Positions 7,574 to 16,493 of a stretch of 64,000 nt of DNA are shown one piece after another; within the stretch, counting starts at the first letter, position 1, and each line of letters opens with the position of its first letter. The notes beneath the pieces are model-generated. The model was not told the origin of the DNA. It did not search any database and saw only the letters and a list, made by a program, of their open reading frames with translations. The position numbers and the translations under genes are program-made. The stretch comes from Planctomycetota bacterium. GTDB taxonomy: Bacteria > Planctomycetota > UBA1135 > JACQFD01. The stretch lies in contig JAEUHX010000013.1 in the NCBI GenBank assembly GCA_016792805.1, forward strand, positions 17,309 through 81,308, in the 5' to 3' direction.

Positions 7574-10500
7574 ATGGCCTCTCGAAGCACCGTCGTCGGA
7601 ATCGTTGCCCTCGTCGCCCTCGTCGTCATGGGTGTGATTGCCTTCCTCTTCCTGGGGGAGCAACCCGACCGAACGACCAGCACCGGCGTGAGCGGCGCCG
7701 ACGAAGGCGCGAGCTCCGAGCTCGGCGCCGCGGCCTCCGCCGCGGAGGGCGCTGCCCAGGGACCGGCGGCAGCGAACTCGGGGAGCGGCGAGCGCGCCCA
7801 AGGGATTGAGCTCTCGGGCGCCGCCGCGGAGGAGATCGGGGAGCGCGTCGGCGTGCGAGGACGGCTGCTCTTGGCCGACTCCGGCCAGCCGCCCACGAAT
7901 GCGCGCGTCACAGTGCTGACAGGGCAGACCCATCTCGATTATTGGCCTACCGCGCAGCGGCTCGGCGGCCGGCTTGAGCTGGAGCGAATCGAGCGGGAGG
8001 GCAGCCTCGCGCAGAAGGTGGTGTCAGCCGGCGGCTGGAAAGCCACTTGTGAAGTTGCCGCCAATGCCGACGGCACATTTGAAGTTCAAGTGCCGAAGAA
8101 AGCTCCGCGATTCTCACTGTACATTGAAGCCGATTTCGCCTGCGTGGCGGCCCCGCGCTGGTATCACCTCGGATCCAAGGAAGTGCAAGCGGGGCTCGAG
8201 ATTGCGCTTCGCCCCGCCGCCGAGATTCAGGTCGAGGCGGTCGATGCCGCGGGCAAGGCGATCGCAGGAGTATTAGTGGGATCTGAGGAGACACAGACTT
8301 GGTACATCGGTGTTCAAACGCCCCGGCCGCGCCGGCTGCTGGAAGTCAACTCCAAGGGATTATTACGTTTGCGCTCGCTCAGCACGCGCGCTGCGTGGGT
8401 CTACGGGATCGCCGATGGGTATGCGCTCGCGCGCGAATCGGTCACTTCGTTGAAGCCGGGCGAAGTGACACCCGTCCGAATGCAACTTGCGCCGGAGATC
8501 CCACTCGAGGTGCGCGCCGTCGACGAAAAGGGCGACGCCCTGCCCGGTGCGCGGGTGAGGCTCTTTCCGGACGGCCGCGGCTTCGGACAGCTGCCGTTCG
8601 GCGTGGTCCAGACCGACGCTGCCGGGAGAGGCCGCCTCTCGAGCCTCGGTCCAGGGAAGTACAAGGTGTCGGCGCGATCGGATGGAATGCAGCTTTCCAG
8701 CGGTCCGACTCAGATCACACTTCCGCTCGATGCGAGTGCGCAGCCTCCCGTGTTCACTTTTGCGCGCGGCCACTCGATCAGCGGCATCGTCGTCGACTCC
8801 GCAAAGAGGCCCGTCGTCGGCGTACGCGTGTCGGCCCATAATGCGGAGGAAGAGAAGCCTCAGGCTCTTGTTCCCGGAGCGCCGCCCCGGCCCTTGCTCG
8901 TGCAGGAGGTCGTGACGGGACCGCAAGGCCAGTTTCGTCTCAGCGGGTTGACCGCATCTCCTCAGACGATTCGCGTCGCGATGGAGAAGCGTTCGCGCGC
9001 AACAAAAACACCCGTGCCGGTCGACTCCGAGAATATTGAGATTGTATTACCGGACCCGACCGGCCTCGCCGGCACCGTGGTCGACGCCGCGACCGGCGAG
9101 GCGATCCGCGCCTTTGTCGTCTCCGTCGTCTCCGCCGACGACTATGCGACCAACGCAAATTATCCAAAAGAGCGACAGGTTCCCTACCTGACCGACGACG
9201 GGAAGTTCGAAATCCTCGGTCTCGACCCGAAGCACTATCGCTTCGAGGTCGCGTCCGACGGGTTTGAGCTTTTTCTAAGCGAAGACGTGGAGGTGAAGCA
9301 GGGGCAGATTCAAGGCGATCTTGTTGCGCGGCTCATGGGAGGAGCGAGCATTGTTGGGAAAGTGGTCGACGCTGCCACGGGTGCTCCGGTGCGCGATGCC
9401 AGAGTGGAAGTGGTCTCCCAAGAGAGTGAGGACGGGCCTCCAGGCCGCATGCCCGGGCCAGCGGCGGTGCGTGCTGATGGCTCGTTTGAGTTCCGCGGCG
9501 TGCCGGCCGGAAAAGTAAGAGTCTACGCTTCCCATGAGCTTCTGACGGAGGCCGCCTCCGCGCTCTTGGACACCGCACCGGGCGCACGCATCGAGATTCC
9601 GCTCCTCGTCCTGAAGTCGGGCGGAAGCGCGATCGGTACGGTTCTCGACGACGCAGGCAAGCCGGTCACGCAGGGATTAGTGTACGCTAATCTTACCGAG
9701 GCCGCAGAGCCTTCGCCTTCGCTACGCAACGGCTGGCGCCAAACAAGCCTCGACTCCCAAGGCAGCTTTCGGCTCGATGGCCTCATCCCAGGGACCTGGA
9801 GCGTGACTGCTATTCCTCAGCGGGAGGGAACTGGCTCCAATGTGGCGAGCCGCCAGCACTCAGGAAAAGTGGTGATCGTCGAAGGAAGAACCTCACAAGT
9901 TGATTTTCAGGCGAGGAAAGGCGGCGGAGTCGACGTCACAGTTCGAGTGACGCAGAAAGGGGCTCCCATCAGTGGGACGACGGTCATGCTCTCCATCTAC
10001 CGAACCGCCGAGGGCGAGTCCGCGCAGGAGAACTTCGCATCGAATGCAACAACCAATGATCAGGGAGAAGCGGTCTTTCAGAACGTGCAGCCGGGTCGAG
10101 GCACAGTCAGCTCTCACGCTTGGGCAGCCGGCTCGAGCTCGGGCTTCTCAAGAGATGTAGAGATCAGCTCGGAGCCTAAACAGAAGATTGAGTTCGAGCT
10201 GCCCATGGGCGGATCGATCCGTGGGCGCGTCACGCGCGCATCCGATGGGACGGCGGTCGCCGGACTGATGCTCACCTGCTGGAGTCATGATCCGACGAGG
10301 CCCGGCATGAATTCGAACGCTCAGGCGACGACGGATCGGGACGGCCGGTATGAATTCTTGGCCGTGCTGCCGGGGAATGTGACTGTCAATACTCAGCTCG
10401 ATGGAGGGTACCGCGACCGATCCTCATCGGAGTTCAAGGGACTCACGAACAAGACTGCGACGGTGAGCGTCGTCGAGGGTGGAGTAGCAACGCTCGACCT

Positions 10501-11074
10501 TGCGCTGGAATCTGGATCGACCGTTCTCGTCGAGGTTCTCGATCCGTCAGGGAATCCCGTGAACGGGGCATGGGTGAATATCAATCCACAGAATCAGGAC
10601 GGAACCAACGAGAACGGTCAGAACGCATCGGGGCAGACGAATGGTGCGGGACTCGCCCGCGTCAGCGGCGTCTCTCGAGGCATGGCGATTGCCTATGTCC
10701 AAAGGGAAGGATTTCCCCCCGCACAAAGTGAACCGTTCATCGTGGCCGAAGGCTCTGACACCCGGATTACCGTGCGGCTGAGGCCGGGCTCCCGCATTCT
10801 GCTCGTGCTGCGCGCCCCCGATGGGAGCGTGCTCCAGCCCGATTATGTGCTTCTGCAGGGGCCGAACGGGCTCCATGCACCCGGGTGGGAAACGGACGAT
10901 TCGGACGGCGTTCGCGCAACAAAACTATTCGCCGAGCCGGCTGAGTATCAAGGCACCGCGTATGTGAACGGCTTCGAGCCCATTACGTTCAAGGTATCCG
11001 TGCCGGATGCTCAGCCGCGGCGCATCGATATCCGTGCGGATTCGCTGAAGAAGTCGGGCGACGGGAATAAGTAG
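7574..11074 (+). CDS. Large repeat protein of carboxypeptidase-regulatory-like domains (1166 aa)
   Basis: The ATG at 7574 (MASRSTVVGIVALVALVVMG) is taken as the start because an anchor helix follows immediately. After an Ala/Ser/Glu-rich linker to about residue 90, the protein is a chain of roughly eight to ten beta modules with openings such as ISGIVVDSAKRPVVGVRV, LAGTVVDAATGEAIRAFV, IVGKVVDAATGAPVRDAR and IRGRVTRASDGTAVAGLM. Each is followed by a DxxGxF/DGRYEF turn and an L.PG motif. The architecture suggests a long, rod-like extracellular protein tethered to the membrane. No enzyme signature is seen. It is the largest member of the local paralogous group and is followed 20 bases later by a broken relative. 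Confidence 0.8.
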   Translation: MASRSTVVGIVALVALVVMGVIAFLFLGEQPDRTTSTGVSGADEGASSELGAAASAAEGAAQGPAAANSGSGERAQGIELSGAAAEEIGERVGVRGRLLLADSGQPPTNARVTVLTGQTHLDYWPTAQRLGGRLELERIEREGSLAQKVVSAGGWKATCEVAANADGTFEVQVPKKAPRFSLYIEADFACVAAPRWYHLGSKEVQAGLEIALRPAAEIQVEAVDAAGKAIAGVLVGSEETQTWYIGVQTPRPRRLLEVNSKGLLRLRSLSTRAAWVYGIADGYALARESVTSLKPGEVTPVRMQLAPEIPLEVRAVDEKGDALPGARVRLFPDGRGFGQLPFGVVQTDAAGRGRLSSLGPGKYKVSARSDGMQLSSGPTQITLPLDASAQPPVFTFARGHSISGIVVDSAKRPVVGVRVSAHNAEEEKPQALVPGAPPRPLLVQEVVTGPQGQFRLSGLTASPQTIRVAMEKRSRATKTPVPVDSENIEIVLPDPTGLAGTVVDAATGEAIRAFVVSVVSADDYATNANYPKERQVPYLTDDGKFEILGLDPKHYRFEVASDGFELFLSEDVEVKQGQIQGDLVARLMGGASIVGKVVDAATGAPVRDARVEVVSQESEDGPPGRMPGPAAVRADGSFEFRGVPAGKVRVYASHELLTEAASALLDTAPGARIEIPLLVLKSGGSAIGTVLDDAGKPVTQGLVYANLTEAAEPSPSLRNGWRQTSLDSQGSFRLDGLIPGTWSVTAIPQREGTGSNVASRQHSGKVVIVEGRTSQVDFQARKGGGVDVTVRVTQKGAPISGTTVMLSIYRTAEGESAQENFASNATTNDQGEAVFQNVQPGRGTVSSHAWAAGSSSGFSRDVEISSEPKQKIEFELPMGGSIRGRVTRASDGTAVAGLMLTCWSHDPTRPGMNSNAQATTDRDGRYEFLAVLPGNVTVNTQLDGGYRDRSSSEFKGLTNKTATVSVVEGGVATLDLALESGSTVLVEVLDPSGNPVNGAWVNINPQNQDGTNENGQNASGQTNGAGLARVSGVSRGMAIAYVQREGFPPAQSEPFIVAEGSDTRITVRLRPGSRILLVLRAPDGSVLQPDYVLLQGPNGLHAPGWETDDSDGVRATKLFAEPAEYQGTAYVNGFEPITFKVSVPDAQPRRIDIRADSLKKSGDGNK

Positions 11075-11093
11075 TACCCGCGAGGATTGAGAG

Positions 11094-11790
11094 TTGCGTC
11101 GCGCCGCTCTTATTGCGTTCGTCCTCACGCTGCTGATGGTTGCAGTCGCGCTGATGGCTTGCTTTCTCGGCACCGATCCCACCGAGGAAGGGTCCGGCGA
11201 AAGCGGGGCGCGAAGAGCCGCGGAGGAGTCGGTCGTGGCAGGTGCTCCGGGGGCTCAGCCGAAGCCCGCATCGGCGGATGCCGAATCCTCGAAGCGGAGT
11301 GGGACGAGCTCCAGCGTTTCGATTCGCGGGCGTGTCATCGGGCCCGACGGCGCTCCCGCGGCGGCCGCTCGAGCTCGAGTCGCTGAGCGATTCGAGCGCG
11401 AGCTATCGGATTCCGAGGATTCCTGGCGCGCGCGCACTCGGAGTCTGGAGTGCTGACGCTCCATCCTGGGATTTGTGTGAATCCCAGGATTATGCTCCGA
11501 AGATGATTGAGGGTGCTCAAGTAAGGAGTCGATCGCTAAGGGAGCTCGAATATGACTTCGTCCTGAATGCCGGGGGAACGCTGGAGGGCGTCGTACGCGA
11601 CGAGATTGATTTGTGGGTGCTCCAGCCGGCGCGGTCAGCCCCTGGGCGCATTGGCTTCACCGTGGAGGCGGGAAGCTACAAATTTGTGATCAAGTCCGAC
11701 GGCTTCGCGCCGACGGAGCTTGGTCCGTTCACCCTTCCAGCGTCGGGGAGCACCCTCACACTCGACGCCGTGCTCAAGCGCACGCAATAA
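11094..11790 (+). pseudogene. Broken carboxypeptidase-regulatory-like gene, frameshifted
   Basis: A TTG start at 11094 with a GAGGA site just upstream opens a frame with an anchor helix (ALIAFVLTLLMVAVALMACFLG) and one module opening (IRGRVIGPDGAPAAAARA). This frame stops at 11454-11456. The +1 frame then continues in clearly family-like sequence (LEYDFVLNAGGTLEGVVRDE, YKFVIKSDGFAPTELGP) to 11790. The first frame alone gives a 120-residue protein with only part of one domain. A gene ancestrally like its 1166-residue neighbour appears to have lost most of its length and its frame. The crossover lies somewhere between about 11340 and 11453. A sequencing error could explain the frameshift but not the small size. 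Confidence 0.6.
11463..11490. repeat. Perfect 11-bp inverted repeat inside the broken gene
   Basis: Two perfectly complementary 11-base arms (ATCCTGGGATT and AATCCCAGGAT) flank a 6-base spacer TGTGTG. The hairpin begins seven bases after the premature stop of the first frame of the broken gene. It may be a rearrangement scar or act as a weak terminator; neither role is shown. Confidence 0.6.
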
Positions 11791-11895
11791 TCGGGTGCGC
11801 GCAGGACTCCGGGATGGATCTCCGTTTGTAGGATCACGGCGGCGGGCCAGCTTGTCCTTGGGCTTCCGTGTCCGTTGAGGCCCATGACCAGCCAG

Positions 11896-11931
11896 CTCCC
11901 TCCGTCTGGCGCGGGCAGACGCCAGGGGGAG
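11896..11931 (+). repeat. Imperfect stem-loop upstream of ispG
   Basis: Outer arms CTCCC/GGGAG and inner arms CTGGCG/CGCCAG can pair. A competing stem GTCTG/CAGAC shares bases with the inner arm. It lies about 70 bases before the ispG start in the otherwise featureless 11791-12001 gap. It may be a terminator of the upstream broken gene or a leader structure. No U-tract follows. Confidence 0.3.
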
Positions 11932-12001
11932 GCCCGAGACACACACGACCGCCGCGCGCCGCGCGCTCGCTCGCGTGCTCGCGGTTAGCATCCCGGCACG
12001 G

Positions 12002-13138
12002 ATGATCCCGCCCCGCAAGACCCGCACGATTCGCATCCGCTCGCTCCGCGTCGGCGGCGACGCCCCGATTGCCGTCCAAAGCATGGCCGCCACGCGCACG
12101 CGCGACCTCGCCGCGACGCTCCGCCAGATCCGCATTCTCGAAGCGGCCGGCGCCGATCTGATTCGCATCGCCGTCGACAGCCGCGAGGATGTGGCGGCGC
12201 TTGCACAATTGCGCTCGCAGACGAACGCCGTGCTCTCCGTCGACCTCCAGGAGAGCTACAAGCTCGCCGAACAGGTGGCACCCCACGTCGACAAGATTCG
12301 TTACAACCCCGGGCACCTGCACCATCACGAGAGACAGCGCTCCGTGCGCGACAAAGTGGCCTGGATCGCCGACCAAGCGGCGCGGCACGGCTGCGCGATT
12401 CGCATTGGCGTGAACGCCGGCTCGATCGCGCCCGAGTATCAGGAGCGGTTTGGTGAAGATCATGTTTCTGCGATCGTCCAGAGCGCTGTCGATCATTGCG
12501 AGATCATGGACGCGCTCGGCTTCCGAGATTATTGCGTCTCGATCAAGGATAGCGATCCGCGTCTTGTGATCGACGCCAACATGCGCTTCGCCGCACAGCG
12601 CCCCGACGTTCCGATTCACCTCGGCGTGACGGAGGCGGGGATGCCGCCCGAAGGGATCATCAAGACGCGCATTGCGTTTGAGCAACTTCTGTCGCGCGGC
12701 ATCGGCGACACGCTGCGCGTTTCATTGACTCTGCCGTTCGACGACAAGGGGAAGGAGATCGAGGTTGGCCGCGAGCTGATTCGTGATATTGAAGCCGGGC
12801 GCTTCCGGTCGGTGCCGCCGAATTTCTTCGACGGGCTAAATATCATTGCGTGTCCGTCGTGCTCGCGCGTGGAGAACGAGAAGTTTATTGAGCTTGCGGA
12901 GGAGGTCAAAAAAATGACGGCCTACGCGAAAGAGCACAAGCTCACGATTGCGGTGATGGGCTGCCGCGTGAACGGACCGGGGGAGACGGACGATGCCGAC
13001 CTCGGGCTCTGGTGCGGACCGACGACTGTGAACTTGAAGAAAGGACCGCAGGAGCTGGGCGCGTTTGCCTATGACGCGATTCTCCCGCGGCTGCGCGAGG
13101 AACTCGACGCGCTGATCGAAGCGCGCGGGCGGCGCTAG
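12002..13138 (+). CDS. ispG: 4-hydroxy-3-methylbut-2-en-1-yl diphosphate synthase (IspG/GcpE)
   Basis: IspG reduces 2-C-methyl-D-erythritol 2,4-cyclodiphosphate to HMBDP in the MEP isoprenoid pathway, using a [4Fe-4S] cluster in the cytosol. The sequence shows the family opening ([20 protein letters not shown]), the TIM-barrel motif [11 protein letters not shown], and the C-terminal cluster motifs IIACPSCSR and [12 protein letters not shown] that supply the cluster cysteines and a conserved Glu. At 378 residues it is the compact bacterial type. I prefer the ATG at 12002 because family members usually begin close before the R-K-T-R segment; a GTG at 11975 would add nine residues. The gene stands alone among envelope genes and is followed by palindromes. 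Confidence 0.93.
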   Translation: MIPPRKTRTIRIRSLRVGGDAPIAVQSMAATRTRDLAATLRQIRILEAAGADLIRIAVDSREDVAALAQLRSQTNAVLSVDLQESYKLAEQVAPHVDKIRYNPGHLHHHERQRSVRDKVAWIADQAARHGCAIRIGVNAGSIAPEYQERFGEDHVSAIVQSAVDHCEIMDALGFRDYCVSIKDSDPRLVIDANMRFAAQRPDVPIHLGVTEAGMPPEGIIKTRIAFEQLLSRGIGDTLRVSLTLPFDDKGKEIEVGRELIRDIEAGRFRSVPPNFFDGLNIIACPSCSRVENEKFIELAEEVKKMTAYAKEHKLTIAVMGCRVNGPGETDDADLGLWCGPTTVNLKKGPQELGAFAYDAILPRLREELDALIEARGRR

Positions 13139-13160
13139 GGTTCGACGGGCGTGTTTCATT

Positions 13161-13202
13161 GCGGGGCACGCCCCGCAATCCCGGTTGGCGCGCGCGCCAA
13201 CC
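13161..13202. terminator. Two adjacent palindromes after ispG
   Basis: GCGGGGC-ac-GCCCCGC (13161-13176) is followed by a perfect 20-base palindrome starting GGTTGGCGCG (13183-13202). They begin 23 bases after the ispG stop and probably terminate its transcription, although no T-tract follows. They may also belong to the wider family of intergenic hairpins in this window. Confidence 0.5.
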
Positions 13203-13271
13203 CCACTTCACAAGAAGGACGCGGCGCATCGACACGATGGACCGGCGCCGCCCGTGGACTCGCCTCTCTCT

Positions 13272-13395
13272 AATCGGAGCCACTGTGAGTCCCACCAATC
13301 GGGGTCGTTGTGAGTCCCGCCAATCGAGGTCGTTGTGAGTTCCCCAATCGGAGCCGTGGGAAGCCCCTCTCATCGGAGCCGTGGGGAGCCGGCGT
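13272..13395. repeat. Tandem array, five units of about 25 bp
   Basis: Five units open with AATCGG-like sequence at 13272, 13297, 13322, 13346 and 13371, a spacing of 25, 25, 24 and 25 bases. The consensus is close to AATCGGRGYCGTTGTGAGTC followed by CCRCC. The later units drift towards GCCGTGGGGAGCC. The array fills the gap between ispG and the lipoprotein gene together with flanking hairpins. It is not a CRISPR because units abut without spacers. Confidence 0.75.
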
Positions 13396-13433
13396 GCCGG
13401 TTCCGATTCGGACGCGCGTGCGCGTCCGGATGA
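13384..13433 (+). repeat. Two-hairpin intergenic element, copy A
   Basis: A short hairpin (CCGGC-gt-GCCGG, 13389-13400) is followed by GATT and a second hairpin CGGACGCGC-gt-GCGCGTCCG (13409-13428), ending in GATGACG. The second hairpin recurs exactly at 29914-29933. The layout hairpin, GATT, hairpin, GATGA is shared with elements at 29.6, 29.7, 53.6 and 63.8 kb. Function is unknown. Confidence 0.6.
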
Positions 13434-13506
13434 CGCACGGCGCCAACGATCCACACGCTCGGGAAAGTGGCCCGAACAAACCACGCCGGCCGGCGTCCTT
13501 AGCGCC

Positions 13507-15387
13507 ATGAAGCTCCTGGCGGCCGCATCCTTGGGATTCCTCGCCGCGATCCCGCTCAACGGCTGCGCCCGCATCGCGGAGGCCCCGAATCCTGCGGCTT
13601 CGCCTCACGCTCTCCGCGGCCGCGTACTCCATCCTCAGGGCACCGCCGTCGCTGGCGCGCGGGTCCGCCTCGCGTCGGTGGAGCCGCGGAGCGCCACGAT
13701 CGAGCCGATCTCCGCCACCACCGATTCCCTCGGCGAATTTGTTATCCCGCAGGCCGCGCCGGGTCGCTGGCTCCTCGTCGCGTCCGCGCCGGGCTATGGC
13801 GCATGCTCGAGTGACGTGTTTGCGGTCGACCCCGGCGATGCTGCGCCAGCGCCGCTGCAGGAACTCGTGCTCGAGCGCGCCTGCCGGATCGAAGGGCGGA
13901 TCCTCGATGACCAGGGGCAGCCAGTCGGAGGCGCAACTGTGAGTGTGGAAGGGCTCAGCCTTCCCAATGTCGACGGCAGCCGAACTGTTGCTTCCTCCGA
14001 CGCGAGCGGTGCCTTCCGTATCGATGGCATTCCCGCTCGGCTGCCGTCGCTTCGCGGCCGTGTCGAGCATCGCGAGTTCCATGAGCTGACATTTGACTGG
14101 GCGAGCCTCGCGGAAGACGGCGTGCTGCGGCCTCGGCGGGCGCCGTCGATCGAGGTGCGGGCGCACGATCTCGAGGGAGCGCCGGTGAAGATTCAATATG
14201 TTGTTTTTGGAGCGAGCGAAGGGAATTCTTGTCTATCGGCGAGCGAGGATTCAATCATCGGACCATTGGATTCCGATTTCGTGAATGTAATTTCGGACGC
14301 CCACTGGAAGATTTGTGCCTCCTCGATCTCACCACGGCCGCGCACGACATGTACGCTCTTCGTTGTTTCGACCGATGGCTGGCGAAGCGAAACAGTGAGC
14401 TTCGACTCGATGTCTTCCCATGGATCGTTCGATTTGGAAGTGCCCGTTGGTTCCCGTAGATTCGCGGAGCGACTCGATGTCTCGCGGGCAAGCCCGATCA
14501 GCCGCTGCGCCGTGATCGTCGAGCCGGCGCCGGGGCCTGCCTCGACCGACGTCGTCGGAGAAGTTACTTTTCGCGGGCGCCCCGTGCCGGCCGTCGCCGT
14601 TTCGATTCGCACCGCACCGGTTCCCGGAGCTGATGAGAAGATCCTCGCTTCGACGACGACCGGGCAGAGCGGAGCTTTTCGGCTGGTTCGGCCGGAGGCG
14701 GCAGGCGCTGCGAAAGTTACAGCTCAGCATGCGTTCTCGAAGCAGTGTTTCGAGCTGCCTGCGCCATCCGATCCTTCGAAAATCGTGAGCTTCGAACTCC
14801 TCGGAGCTGAGGTCCGCGGTCGGGTCGTCGATCGCGCAGGGCGCGGAGTCCGCGCACCGGTGCGTCTCTCGAGCCCGGCGGGAGTGCTCGAAGCGGCGAC
14901 GACCTCCGACCCGGATGGCAATTACCGATTTGTGGGCGTTCCCAACGGGCCGTGGATTGCGTCCATCGACATGCTGCATGGTGAGTGGGACTACGATCCA
15001 ATGGAGCTCAGGGCGCCGTCTGCGTGGGGCTACGCGCGCTCGGGTCGAATTGACGTGCGCGATGGCACTGATATCGCCGTGCCTGATCTGGTGGTGAGTG
15101 CCGGCGCGACGCTCCGGTGCACAGTGATCACAGCGAAGGGCACACCTCCGCCGCAGGAGCTTCTCGTCAGCGTTCGCACAGATATCGAGGAGGCGCTTCC
15201 GGCCGGGAGATTTGTGGCCCATGTGTATGCAACGCACGGCGGCGCGATCACCCGACTTCCGGCTGGGCAGGCGCAAATCAAACTCGCGGGGCCCGAGGGC
15301 GCGCGGTGGCGTCTGCACTCTCCGAACTCCGTCGAGCTCCGCGCGGGCGAAACGACGTCGATCGCACTTGTGGTTTCTCCCCGCTGA
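13507..15387 (+). CDS. Carboxypeptidase-regulatory-like lipoprotein (626 aa)
   Basis: The ATG at 13507 opens a lipoprotein-type leader (MKLLAAASLGFLAAIPLNGC) with the cysteine at residue 20 as probable lipidation site, so I prefer it to upstream in-frame starts. The mature protein has several carboxypeptidase-regulatory-like modules: LRGRVLHPQGTAVAGARV, IEGRILDDQGQPVGGATV, VVGEVTFRGRPVPAVAVS and VRGRVVDRAGRGVRAPVR, each with a DSLGEF/DASGAF/DPDGNY turn. An outer-surface or periplasmic membrane-tethered role is inferred; no catalytic site is visible. It ends the local run of paralogues. The upstream gap holds tandem repeats and hairpins rather than an obvious promoter. Confidence 0.78.
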   Translation: MKLLAAASLGFLAAIPLNGCARIAEAPNPAASPHALRGRVLHPQGTAVAGARVRLASVEPRSATIEPISATTDSLGEFVIPQAAPGRWLLVASAPGYGACSSDVFAVDPGDAAPAPLQELVLERACRIEGRILDDQGQPVGGATVSVEGLSLPNVDGSRTVASSDASGAFRIDGIPARLPSLRGRVEHREFHELTFDWASLAEDGVLRPRRAPSIEVRAHDLEGAPVKIQYVVFGASEGNSCLSASEDSIIGPLDSDFVNVISDAHWKICASSISPRPRTTCTLFVVSTDGWRSETVSFDSMSSHGSFDLEVPVGSRRFAERLDVSRASPISRCAVIVEPAPGPASTDVVGEVTFRGRPVPAVAVSIRTAPVPGADEKILASTTTGQSGAFRLVRPEAAGAAKVTAQHAFSKQCFELPAPSDPSKIVSFELLGAEVRGRVVDRAGRGVRAPVRLSSPAGVLEAATTSDPDGNYRFVGVPNGPWIASIDMLHGEWDYDPMELRAPSAWGYARSGRIDVRDGTDIAVPDLVVSAGATLRCTVITAKGTPPPQELLVSVRTDIEEALPAGRFVAHVYATHGGAITRLPAGQAQIKLAGPEGARWRLHSPNSVELRAGETTSIALVVSPR

Positions 15388-15859
15388 AGAAAGTCCGACG
15401 TTCCGAGCAATGGGCGTGCCCCGCCGCGTTCGTGACCCCAACCTTCCCCCGCGAGGATCCCTGTCGCGCGTTCGTTCCTTTGCGCGCCGCCTTCTTTACA
15501 ATCCGTCCACCCGTAGAACGAGCGCTGCTCGAACGACCATGCCCGTTCCACAACCCGACGACCGCTGGACCATTCTCGTTCGACAGTACGGAGGTCATGC
15601 CAAGCTTGGCGACAAAGATGCCACCGGAGCAACTGTACAGGTTCGGGGAATGCGCATGGGCCTGACGCCGGCTCGATCCCGGACGCCTCTGCCTGAGGAA
15701 GCCTCCCGCCGAAGTCCTGCGCGCCTGGCGAGGCAGTGGCGCAATCGCCAATGCGGAGTACAACCGCTTGACGCGACGTCCATAATAAGAGGGTGGCGAT
15801 CACTCTTCCGCCGATTGCGATCCCGCTGAATCCATGCTGATCCATGGCGAGTAGCTAGA
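15388..15859. other. 472-bp gap with no convincing gene
   Basis: Open frames cross this stretch on both strands, but none has family resemblance, a good start or consistent codon bias. A plus-strand stretch from about 15540 (MPVPQPDDRWTILVRQYGG) is the most protein-like but has no ribosome-binding site. I saw no RNA gene or strong repeat here. Confidence 0.5.
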
Positions 15860-16405
15860 TTGCGCTCCACGATTCGACAAACGCTCTTGGAAGCTGGCGA
15901 GAGATTCGTGCGCCGAATCACTCTTGTGCGCGGGGTTCAGCGGGTCGCACTCATCGGTTCGATCGTCACGGACAAGTGCAACCCCAAAGACATCGATTTT
16001 CTCCTGACGGTCTCCGCCGAGATCGACATGGGCGCAGCTGCATTGGCCGGCCGAAGGCTGAAGGGGAGTCTGCAGGGCTACAACTCGGGCGCTGATGTAT
16101 TCCTCTGTGATATCCATCATCAATACATTGGCCGAACTTGCTCCTACCGCGAGTGTCGGCCGCGAGTGGCGTGTGAAGGCACCGACTGTCGCCCGGACTC
16201 TCGGCTGGCCACAGATTTCCATTTAGTGAAACTGCACCCCGACTTGTGCAAGAATCCTCCGGTCATCGTCTGGCCGATCCCACACATCGCAGTTCCTATA
16301 CCCGACGATGTGGCGCAGATGCTCGAGCGGCTAACTGCCCGTGGCAAAAGTGCTCCGCAGAGCGAGCGCGAGGATTTTTCGCGAGATCGAGAAGGACCGC
16401 CGTAG
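15860..16405 (+). CDS. Nucleotidyltransferase-like protein with MITE-derived C-terminus (181 aa)
   Basis: The protein has a minimal nucleotidyltransferase-type signature: GSIVTDKCNPKDIDFLL (Gly-Ser followed by D-x-D at residues 43-45), then a second acidic position in GADVFLC. This resembles small MNT-like/DUF6932-type proteins, possibly a toxin-antitoxin antitoxin-like transferase, but the match is weak. The only in-frame start is TTG at 15860, since a TGA lies 33 bases upstream. From residue 158 on, the codons come from an inserted 159-bp element (LTARGKSAPQ to the stop). Removing the element and one copy of its CTAA duplication would give a native end of LERLSSEHSR. Function is uncertain and the gene may be impaired. 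Confidence 0.55.
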   Translation: MRSTIRQTLLEAGERFVRRITLVRGVQRVALIGSIVTDKCNPKDIDFLLTVSAEIDMGAAALAGRRLKGSLQGYNSGADVFLCDIHHQYIGRTCSYRECRPRVACEGTDCRPDSRLATDFHLVKLHPDLCKNPPVIVWPIPHIAVPIPDDVAQMLERLTARGKSAPQSEREDFSRDREGPP

Positions 16406-16493
16406 CCGTAGCAAGGAGTTACGGCGAGGCGGGCCAACGATGAGATCGCGAAAAAGTCCCGCGCGCAGCTCGGATGACTTTTGCCACGGGCAG
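16335..16493. mobile_element. MITE-like element, 159 bp, 17-bp perfect ITRs, CTAA target duplication
   Basis: The left end CTGCCCGTGGCAAAAGT (16335-16351) and right end ACTTTTGCCACGGGCAG (16477-16493) are perfect 17-base inverted repeats. CTAA occurs directly outside both ends (16331-16334 and 16494-16497), a 4-base target-site duplication. The interior is itself largely palindromic (GATTTTTCGCGAGATCG on the left against GAGATCGCGAAAAAGTC on the right) and encodes no protein of its own. A related copy lies in inverse orientation at 40616-40776. No transposase is present in the window, so the element must be mobilised in trans if at all. Confidence 0.85.

Noticed and set aside
15212..15829. 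Plus-strand frame in the gap after the 13507 lipoprotein
   Set aside because: It overlaps the end of the lipoprotein gene, becomes Arg/Ser-rich, and has no ribosome-binding site or recognisable domain.
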